Positions 1 through 4,388 of a stretch of 6,690 nt of DNA are shown here, piece by piece. The stretch comes from an uncultured Clostridia bacterium. GTDB taxonomy: Bacteria > Bacillota > Clostridia > Oscillospirales > Acutalibacteraceae. The translations under genes were made by a program, and so were the position numbers. The stretch is from positions 1-6,690 of the forward strand of contig CALGRR010000058.1 of assembly GCA_937880805.1 (NCBI GenBank), read 5' to 3'. Positions within the stretch are counted from its first letter, which is position 1. Each line of letters opens with the position of its first letter. The notes under the pieces were generated by a model. The model did not search any database. It worked only from the letters and a program-made list of their open reading frames with translations, and was not told the DNA's origin.

Positions 1-255
1 GAAAAGGTATGGCAGTATTTCATCGCCGTTCCCGATTTCAAGAGCGTTGGTGTTAAAGACGGCAAACGTTATGAAGGCTGGCCTGCAATTATCCGTGCAG
101 TAAACACCAAGGATGCAATGACAGCAACAATCGAAGAGATTCCTTACGCAGTCCTTCATAAAATAACCGACAGAATTACCCACGAGGTAGACGGCATCAA
201 CCGTGTTCTCCTCGACCTCACCCCGAAGCCGATAGGCACGATAGAGTGGGAATAA
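1..255 (+). CDS. guaA: GMP synthase (glutamine-hydrolysing), C-terminal 84 residues, 5' end outside window
   Basis: The reading frame is open from the first base to a TAA at 253-255 and has no start inside the window. GuaA makes GMP from XMP, ATP and glutamine in the cytoplasm (purine biosynthesis). The visible part is the C-terminal dimerisation domain. It includes an RAVNTKDAMTA stretch, a DRITHEVDGINRVLLDLT stretch, and the very conserved end PKPIGTIEWE, which resembles the SKPPATIEWE end of the E. coli enzyme. The frame is intact to the stop, so the insertion downstream has not damaged the enzyme. A mobile element begins within about 200 bp of the stop. This fits the known use of the guaA 3' end as an integration site by tyrosine-integrase elements. 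The gene is host DNA; what follows is element DNA. Confidence 0.92.
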   Translation, partial: EKVWQYFIAVPDFKSVGVKDGKRYEGWPAIIRAVNTKDAMTATIEEIPYAVLHKITDRITHEVDGINRVLLDLTPKPIGTIEWE

Positions 256-260
256 TTCCC
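244..260. other. Candidate left attachment site (attL core) at the guaA stop codon
   Basis: The final guaA codons (GAGTGGGAATAA) run into a perfect inverted repeat, GGGAAT-A-ATTCCC (248-260), centred on the stop codon. Paired inverted half-sites around a short spacer are what a tyrosine recombinase core site looks like. Elements that use guaA recombine in its 3' end and so restore the gene. The exact core cannot be fixed because the distal copy (attR) is not in the window and no second copy of this sequence occurs here. Confidence 0.5.
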
Positions 261-310
261 TAAAGAGCCAAACCCCAGTAAAATCAAGGCTTTCAGGGTT
301 CAGAAAATCC

Positions 311-332
311 CTTTGATAACACTTTGATAACA
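311..332 (+). repeat. Two tandem 11-bp direct repeats CTTTGATAACA, candidate integrase arm sites
   Basis: CTTTGATAACA occurs twice head to tail (311-321 and 322-332) without a mismatch. A partial copy lies in the opposite orientation at 375-382 (TTATCAAA). They sit 55-130 bp inside the element from the guaA stop. Integrases with an AP2-like N-terminal arm-binding domain, like the one at 1519, bind short direct repeats of this kind near element ends (Tn916 Int is the model). The role is inferred from position and spacing. Confidence 0.5.
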
Positions 333-403
333 TGACTCGGGAGTTATTATTCCGATTTCCCGTTGGCTTGCAGGTTATCAAACTCATAAAATTTCTGCAA
401 TAA

Positions 404-461
404 ACGACTAAACCCTTAACTGTGGATTATCACGGTTAAGGGTTTTTGTCGTTATTTTTTT
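404..461. terminator. Strong hairpin terminator between guaA/attL and the repressor gene
   Basis: A 15-bp stem runs from 410-424 to 431-445 (AAACCCTTAACTGTG with CACGGTTAAGGGTTT, one G-U pair) with the 6-base loop GATTAT. It is extended by ACGAC (404-408) pairing with GTCGT (448-452) across a small internal loop. On the plus strand it is followed by a run of seven T (455-461), so it should stop guaA-direction transcripts. It also lies 13 nt past the stop of the minus-strand repressor gene and may serve both directions, though the T run is poorer that way. Confidence 0.85.
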
Positions 462-465
462 ATTC

Positions 466-960
466 TTATTTAAGTTCGTCCGAAAGGTCGATAGGAATTT
501 TCACCCATTTCTGAGTGTTGTCGTACTTCGGGAAATTATATCTCCATTTGTTGTAATCGTGAATATCTATCTTTCCTGCCCTGAGCATATCCGCCTGCTC
601 TTTCCAAGCGGACAGCATAGGAAGAATATTAGATGTATCTTTATTTTCTTTATTTAGTTTAATACAGATTTCTCCGTCAGACTCATCTATTGTCAGTCCG
701 TAAATATCTTCCAATGCAAAAAGAGTGTGCATCAGTCCGATATAGCTGTCAATATCGGGAACATTCAACGCTTCGGGTGCAACTCCGAGTGCATCCGCAA
801 TAGCTGCCGTTATTTCAGCCTTGGGTGTTCTTGAACCGGTTTCATACTGTGCAATACGGACATCGGCAGATGCAACGGGAAATCCGATTTCTAATCCGAG
901 ATATTTCTGTGTCATTCCGAGATAGTTGCGTAAGTAGTTTATTCTTTCACCGATTGCCAT
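466..960 (-). CDS. Cro/CI-type (XRE) repressor of the element
   Basis: A 164-aa protein. I chose the ATG at 960 because AAGGAG (969-974 on the minus strand) precedes it by 8 nt. An upstream in-frame start at 1002 has no such site and would lie at the minus-strand -10 box. Residues 3-68 form the helix-turn-helix domain: IGERINYLRNYLGMTQKYLG, then SADVRIAQYETGSRTPKAE, where the recognition helix lies. The roughly 95-residue C-terminal part (DSYIGLMHTLFALEDIYGL and a charged tail) has no enzyme motif that I recognise. It may mediate oligomerisation or sensing. No Ser-Lys autopeptidase motif is evident. The architecture is that of repressors found beside int/xis in clostridial conjugative and mobilizable elements. 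The gene is divergent from the xis-int operon and shares a regulatory region with operator-like repeats, so it probably represses both promoters. What relieves repression cannot be seen. Confidence 0.85.
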   Translation of the reverse strand: MAIGERINYLRNYLGMTQKYLGLEIGFPVASADVRIAQYETGSRTPKAEITAAIADALGVAPEALNVPDIDSYIGLMHTLFALEDIYGLTIDESDGEICIKLNKENKDTSNILPMLSAWKEQADMLRAGKIDIHDYNKWRYNFPKYDNTQKWVKIPIDLSDELK

Positions 961-992
961 ATTAAGCACTCCTTTTCGTCGGGTTTGACTGT

Positions 993-1021
993 AGTATAGC
1001 AAATATGTTTAGTAATGTCAA
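993..1021 (-). promoter_or_regulatory. Sigma-A-type promoter of the repressor gene
   Basis: Read on the minus strand, TTGACA (1016-1021) and TATACT (993-998) are separated by exactly 17 bp (999-1015). Transcription would start about 25 nt upstream of the repressor ATG at 960. A degenerate operator (996-1011) overlaps the spacer and -10 box, which suggests autoregulation. Confidence 0.8.
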
Positions 1022-1128
1022 TATGCTTTTACAAAAACTTAACAGTTTTGTTTAAGTTTGTTAACACAAAAACTTGACATAAACAGATTTGTTTAGTATA
1101 ATACAGATAACCTAAACAATTTAGTTTA
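996..1128. promoter_or_regulatory. Operator array: four TAAACA-N4-TGTTTA sites
   Basis: A 16-bp inverted repeat recurs across the divergent promoter region. Site 1 at 996-1011 is degenerate: one half (TGTTTA) is exact and the other matches 3 of 6. Site 2 at 1039-1054 is TTAACA-GTTT-TGTTTA, with one mismatch. Site 3 at 1080-1095 is perfect and lies between the -35 and -10 of the rightward promoter. Site 4 at 1113-1128 is TAAACA-ATTT-AGTTTA, with one mismatch. Centres are about 43, 41 and 33 bp apart. Sites 1 and 3 sit inside the spacers of the leftward and rightward promoters. Binding by the XRE repressor encoded at 466-960 is the simplest reading. Confidence 0.7.
1074..1102 (+). promoter_or_regulatory. 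Consensus sigma-A promoter of the xis-int-mobC-ATPase operon
   Basis: TTGACA (1074-1079) and TATAAT (1097-1102) both match the consensus perfectly and are 17 bp apart. So strong a promoter in front of excision genes must be held off. The perfect operator TAAACA-GATT-TGTTTA fills 1080-1095 of the spacer. The predicted start, near 1109, gives a leader of about 218 nt before the first gene. Confidence 0.87.
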
Positions 1129-1143
1129 GTATTCTAACTACAA

Positions 1144-1293
1144 TAGAATGACCGTCCGACGAGAACAAACCGCCAAGACCTTTCTTAAAAGAAAGCGAGC
1201 GCAGCCGAAAGGCTGACGGCACAGCGCCCGTAGAAATATGAGGAGTGCCTGTCGGAACTCGAACTTCGGGCAGAACGGCAAATCCCCATTCTA
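1144..1293 (+). ncRNA. Structured 5' leader RNA upstream of xis-int, class unknown
   Basis: This 150-nt stretch between the promoter and the xis ribosome binding site is more GC-rich than the flanking DNA and can fold. A closing stem pairs TAGAATG (1144-1150) with CATTCTA (1287-1293), continued by CCGT (1152-1155) with ACGG (1275-1278). Inside are CTTTC/GAAAG (1180-1195), the GNRA hairpin CAGCC-GAAA-GGCTG (1202-1215), ACGG/CCGT (1216-1231) and an arm at 1246-1280 (TGC/GCA, then CTG/CAG). Alternative pairings exist: CCGTC with GACGG (1215-1219) and CCGAC (1156-1160) with GTCGG (1251-1255). It has no terminator-like T run. It could be a cis-regulatory leader or a processed small RNA. One family worth comparing is the phage c4 antisense RNA. 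I do not claim membership. Confidence 0.5.
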
Positions 1294-1326
1294 ATAAAAA
1301 ATAAATTGAAAGGAGAAATATTCAGA

Positions 1327-1518
1327 ATGGAAAAAGGCTTTATGAAAGCGAGCGATATTGCAGAAGAACTTGATATCTCGATATCCTACGCTTACAGAAT
1401 CGTAAGAATGCTCAATGAGGAGTTGAGCAATATGGGTTATATCACCATCACCGGTAGAGTTAACCGACAGTATTTTAACGAAAGACTTTACTATATCAGA
1501 AAGGAGCTTGAAAATTAA
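1327..1518 (+). CDS. xis: Small helix-turn-helix DNA-binding protein, probable excisionase/directionality factor
   Basis: A 63-aa protein. The ATG at 1327 is preceded by AAAGGAG (1309-1315), 11 nt away. An in-frame TTG at 1306 lies upstream of that site and is not credible. Residues 6-31 (MKASDIAEELDISISYAYRIVRMLNE) look like the HTH of MerR/excisionase-type proteins. The following GYITITGRVNRQYFNERLYY resembles the beta-wing and tail seen in small proteins encoded just before integrases in clostridial elements. Its stop codon abuts the integrase ATG (TAAATG), so the two are translated together. By analogy it would bend DNA at the att sites and favour excision. An alternative is an accessory regulator without excisionase activity. 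Confidence 0.75.
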   Translation: MEKGFMKASDIAEELDISISYAYRIVRMLNEELSNMGYITITGRVNRQYFNERLYYIRKELEN

Positions 1519-2595
1519 ATGCCGGTATATAAAAACGAAGAAAGCGGCACTTGGTACTCGGTTTTCAGATACACCAACTGGAAAGGCGAACGCAAGCAGA
1601 AATGCAAGCGAGGGTTTAAAACCAAGAAAGAAGCTCAAGAGTGGGAGCTGACCTTTAAACAACAGTCTGAAGCAAATCTCGATATGAGCTTCAAAGCATT
1701 CGTTGAGCTGTATTTTAATGATACAAAATTAAGGCTCAAAGACACAACCTGGCTGACAAAGCAACACATCATCGAAAACAAAATAGTCCCCTATTTCGGA
1801 GACAAACCGATGAATCAGATTACAACCAAAGATGTAATAGCCTGGCAGAATGAAATGCTGGCATACCGTGACAGCAAAATGAAGCCGTACTCGGCAACCT
1901 ATCTCAAAACAATGCACAATCAGCTCAGTGCGATTTTCAATCACGCAGTAAGGCACTATGATTTGCGTTCCAACCCTGCAGCCAAAGCGGGAAATATGGG
2001 TAAGGAAGAAACAAAAGAGATGAAGTTCTGGACTAAAGATGAGTACAAACTGTTCTCTTACGAAATAATGGACAAACCCGTTTCCTTCTACGCTTTTGAA
2101 ATGCTTTACTGGTGCGGTATCCGTGTCGGCGAGCTGCTTGCCCTGACAGCCGAAGATTTCGACTTCGTCAAGGGAACCGTGAGAATAAACAAGTCGTATC
2201 AAAGGATAAAAGGCAAGGACATCATCACCTCACCCAAAACGAAAAAGAGTAACCGAACAATCACAATGCCGAGTTTCCTCTGCGAAGAAATGCAGGAATA
2301 CCTGAAGATGATTTACGGACTTGAAAGCACGGAACGGATATTCAAAATATCAAAAAAGTATCTGAGTAACGAAATCGAGCGGGGCTCACGGGCGGTCGGA
2401 ATACAGCGAATAAGAATCCACGATTTGCGGCACAGTCACATTTCTCTGCTGATTGATATGGGATTCTCGGCTCTTGCAATCGCTGACCGAGTGGGTCACG
2501 AGAGCATCGAAATAACATACAGATACGCTCACCTCTTCCCCTCTGCTCAGCAAGAAATGGCAAGAAAATTAAATTTTGAAAGGAACGATGTTTGA
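1519..2595 (+). CDS. int: Tyrosine recombinase (phage/Tn916-type integrase)
   Basis: A 358-aa protein of usual length for this family. Residues 3-45 (VYKNEESGTWYSVFRYTNWKGERKQ...KKEAQEWE) form the AP2-like three-stranded arm-DNA-binding domain. Residues 55-150 form the SAM-like core-binding domain. Residues 170-350 form the catalytic domain. The catalytic set is complete: Arg202 (CGIRVGELLAL), Lys240 (SPKTKKSNR), His301 and Arg304 (HDLRHSH), His327 (GHESIEITYRYAHL) and the nucleophile Tyr336. AAGGAG at 1501-1506 lies 12 nt before the ATG. It should cut and rejoin DNA at the guaA 3' end and at the ends of the element. It is transcribed away from guaA and translationally coupled to xis before it and the MobC-like gene after it (TGATG overlap at 2593-2597). 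Confidence 0.95.
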   Translation: MPVYKNEESGTWYSVFRYTNWKGERKQKCKRGFKTKKEAQEWELTFKQQSEANLDMSFKAFVELYFNDTKLRLKDTTWLTKQHIIENKIVPYFGDKPMNQITTKDVIAWQNEMLAYRDSKMKPYSATYLKTMHNQLSAIFNHAVRHYDLRSNPAAKAGNMGKEETKEMKFWTKDEYKLFSYEIMDKPVSFYAFEMLYWCGIRVGELLALTAEDFDFVKGTVRINKSYQRIKGKDIITSPKTKKSNRTITMPSFLCEEMQEYLKMIYGLESTERIFKISKKYLSNEIERGSRAVGIQRIRIHDLRHSHISLLIDMGFSALAIADRVGHESIEITYRYAHLFPSAQQEMARKLNFERNDV

Positions 2596-2933
2596 TGTCA
2601 GAGAAAAATTTAGACAACCGCAACCGTTGGAGAAACAAAACGGTTTCATTCAGAGTGTCGCCCGAGGAAGGAAAGACAATCGATGAATTTGTCAGGCTCT
2701 CGGGACTGTCAAAGCAGGAATATATAACGAGGAAACTGACGAACCACGACGTTGAGGTTATGCCGAATCCGAGAGTTTATAAAGCGCTCAAAGAGGATTT
2801 TGCAAAGATGTATCACGAGCTGAATCGCATTGAAGCGGGTCGGCAGATTGACAGAGACCTGCTCGAGGTTTTAAAGATGATGTGCGATATTCTCGGCGGA
2901 ATTAAGGGGGAACAAGATGTCTTCCGTAAATAA
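2595..2933 (+). CDS. mobC: MobC-like ribbon-helix-helix mobilization accessory protein
   Basis: A 112-aa protein. The ATG at 2595 overlaps the integrase stop (TGATG) and follows AAAGGAA at 2579-2585. A TTG one codon upstream is the only alternative. Residues 14-20 (KTVSFRV) look like the DNA-contacting beta strand of a ribbon-helix-helix fold, followed by helices PEEGKTIDEFVRLSG and SKQEYITRKLTN. This is the pattern of MobC/relaxosome accessory proteins. A helical C-terminal half follows (residues 60-102). By family it would bind near oriT and help the relaxase open DNA. The six-unit repeat at 4071-4143 is a possible target. It overlaps the next gene by 17 nt. It could instead be a partition- or copy-control-type regulator. 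Confidence 0.68.
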   Translation: MSEKNLDNRNRWRNKTVSFRVSPEEGKTIDEFVRLSGLSKQEYITRKLTNHDVEVMPNPRVYKALKEDFAKMYHELNRIEAGRQIDRDLLEVLKMMCDILGGIKGEQDVFRK

Positions 2934-4074
2934 AAAAATGACTGTTCAGACTCCGTCTGTTGGCGCAGACGGTGAACAGCCAACCACAAATACTATTAAC
3001 AGTATAACACCTGAACCCGAAGAAATCAATACCAAAGACAGAAAAGATCGATTAATTTTATTGGGGCATAAACTTAATCAGGAGTCGAGCAAAAACTTTC
3101 TGCCGACAGTAAATCTTGATGAACTGTTTGAATCGGTTTACCGAAGCAAGCCCGCAATAGTTGAGAATCTGATTTACCCCGGAACATATATACTCGCAGG
3201 TGCGCCGAAGGTCGGCAAATCATTTCTCGTTGCACAGTTTGCCTATCACATCGCAACGGGGCAAAGGCTGTGGGACTACGAAGTGAAGCAAAGCACGGTT
3301 CTCTACCTTGCACTTGAAGACGACCACCGCAGACTGCAGAAACGAATGAACAGAATGTTCGGAGTTGACGGAACCGCCAATTTATATTTCGCAATCACGG
3401 CGAAAAAACTCGGCGAAGGACTTGAAGATCAGCTCGAAGAATTTATAAATCTTCACCCGGACACACGGCTGATTATCATCGACACTCTTCAAAAAATCAG
3501 GCAGGGCAACGGCGACAGTTACAGCTACGCAAACGATTACGAATGTGTCGGCAACCTCAAAAAATTCGCAGACCAAAAAGAAATATGTCTGCTGATTGTT
3601 CATCACACAAGGAAGCAGCAAGCGTCGGATAAGTTCGATATGATTTCGGGAACAACGGGTATTCTCGGATGTGCCGACGGTGCGTTCGTCCTGCAAAAAG
3701 AACGGCGCACCGACAGCTCGGCAACACTTGACATTGTCGGCAGAGACCAATGCGACCAGAAGCTCTACCTAATTAGAAATCAGGAAAAACTTCTTTGGGA
3801 TTTGGACCACACAGAAACTGAATTATGGAAATCTCCGCCCGACCCGAATGTTTTAAAAATCGCTGAATTTATCACAGCCGACAATCCGAAATGGAACGGC
3901 AACGCATCGGAGCTTGTTGAAATTTTAAAGCTCGATATCGCACCGAATGCTCTCACAAAGAAGCTGAACATAGGTGCGGGAATCCTCGAAAACGATTACG
4001 GAATCCGATACGAAAGCAGCCGTAATCACGACGGAAGAAGAATCAATTTTGAATTGATTTCTTCTGAAGCGTGA
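2917..4074 (+). CDS. RepA-like RecA-fold ATPase (AAA_25 type)
   Basis: A 385-aa protein. The ATG at 2917 is preceded by AAGGGGG, about 6 nt away, inside the end of the MobC-like gene. Residues 1-60 are polar and probably flexible. Residues 90-255 are the ATPase core: Walker A GAPKVGKS (95-102), the strand-plus-acidic stretch VLYLALEDD (128-136), Walker B LIIIDT (185-190), an HHTRK motif (229-233), and SGTTGILGCADG (244-255). The residues from about 305 on (NVLKIAEFI...LTKKLN...GIRYESSRNHDGRRINFEL) resemble a winged-helix DNA-binding tail. This is the layout of RepA/helicase-like ATPases common in clostridial mobile elements. They are thought to act as helicases or helicase loaders during plasmid-like replication or DNA processing. 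Its stop codon is the first base triplet of a 9-bp repeat array. Whether it unwinds an origin or the oriT cannot be told from sequence alone. Confidence 0.82.
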   Translation: MSSVNKKMTVQTPSVGADGEQPTTNTINSITPEPEEINTKDRKDRLILLGHKLNQESSKNFLPTVNLDELFESVYRSKPAIVENLIYPGTYILAGAPKVGKSFLVAQFAYHIATGQRLWDYEVKQSTVLYLALEDDHRRLQKRMNRMFGVDGTANLYFAITAKKLGEGLEDQLEEFINLHPDTRLIIIDTLQKIRQGNGDSYSYANDYECVGNLKKFADQKEICLLIVHHTRKQQASDKFDMISGTTGILGCADGAFVLQKERRTDSSATLDIVGRDQCDQKLYLIRNQEKLLWDLDHTETELWKSPPDPNVLKIAEFITADNPKWNGNASELVEILKLDIAPNALTKKLNIGAGILENDYGIRYESSRNHDGRRINFELISSEA

Positions 4075-4143
4075 CGATTGTGACGGTTGTGACGATAAAA
4101 TTAGCGGTAGTAAAACTATCGTCACCATCGTCACGACCGTCAC
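4071..4143. repeat. Inverted repeat of six 9-bp units (TGACGRTNG-like), candidate origin or relaxosome binding site
   Basis: The left arm (4071-4097) holds three tandem units: TGACGATTG, TGACGGTTG and TGACGATAA. The right arm (4117-4143), read on the other strand, holds three more: TGACGGTCG, TGACGATGG and TGACGATAG. The arms are 27 nt each and differ at four positions, two of them still pairing as G-U in RNA. The loop is 19 nt. No T run follows, so it is not a normal terminator. It overlaps the ATPase stop codon and lies upstream of oriT. Iterons for a Rep-type protein or a site for the MobC-like protein are the likeliest roles. Confidence 0.72.
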
Positions 4144-4184
4144 AGAGCTGATGAAAAATACAGGTCAGAAAGTTTCATCGGCTC

Positions 4185-4335
4185 ACGGATTTGCAACAAA
4201 AATTTATGGAGCAAATCCGTCAAGGCTCTCGCAAGAGCCGCAAACTAACCCTCTGTCCGCAGACAGCCCACGGCACTTTGCAGACGGTACGGATGAAAGT
4301 GTTATAGTGGGTTATTACACTTCCGCAGAAGTGTA
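4185..4335. other. Hairpin-rich oriT region, including three hairpins with loop CGCA
   Basis: This non-coding stretch precedes the relaxase gene. A 10-bp perfect inverted repeat, ACGGATTTGC/GCAAATCCGT, spans 4185-4220 with a 16-nt loop. Three hairpins then share one tetraloop: GGCTCT-CGCA-AGAGCC (4224-4239), CTGTC-CGCA-GACAG (4253-4266) and TACACTTC-CGCA-GAAGTGTA (4316-4335). On the other strand each loop reads TGCG, the UNCG type. A palindrome TGTATATACA follows at 4353-4362. Inverted repeats next to a nick site and immediately before the relaxase gene are usual in MobV-type oriTs. Confidence 0.72.
4297..4322 (+). other. oriT: oriT nick site, MobV/pMV158 type (predicted cut between 4311 and 4312)
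   Basis: The sequence ATAGTGGG/TTAT (4304-4315) differs by one base from the pMV158 MobM nick region ATAGTGTG/TTAT, where the enzyme cuts between G and T. As in pMV158, an inverted repeat flanks the cut: AAGTGT (4297-4302) pairs with ACACTT (4317-4322), continued by ATA/TAT, which leaves the nick in the loop. The right arm is shared with the CGCA hairpin at 4316-4335, so the two hairpins exclude each other. A weak promoter for the relaxase gene may overlap the site: TTGCAG at 4278-4283 and TATAGT at 4303-4308, with a long 19-bp spacer. Confidence 0.8.
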
Positions 4336-4388
4336 TCCTCTGTGGCTCGCAGTGTATATACAAAATGAAGAAAGGAGTAAAATTTTAT

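Noticed and set aside
1148..1216. Possible 22-codon leader peptide (ATG at 1148, basic, Arg/Lys-rich)
   Set aside because: No ribosome binding site precedes it and it overlaps the stems of the predicted leader fold. Short open frames of this length are expected by chance.
1238..1294. Possible 18-codon upstream ORF (ATG at 1238) before xis
   Set aside because: No ribosome binding site. The bases are better explained by the arm at 1246-1280 and the closing stem.
1639..1646. GAGTGGGA inside int, matching the guaA 3' end
   Set aside because: Only 8 bases match, in the coding context Glu-Trp-Glu. It lacks the palindrome and is not at an element boundary, so it is a coincidence and not attR.
4071..4143. 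Large inverted repeat as a transcription terminator of the ATPase operon
   Set aside because: No T run follows on either strand, the loop is 19 nt, and the internal 9-bp periodicity is not explained by termination.
4071..4335. CRISPR-like array
   Set aside because: Units are 9 bp with no spacers and in two orientations. The hairpins share loops, not repeats, and no cas genes are nearby.
4365..4388. Earlier in-frame ATG for the relaxase
   Set aside because: The AAAGGAG site at 4371-4377 lies downstream of it and correctly precedes the ATG at 4389. The MARND start also fits the family better.
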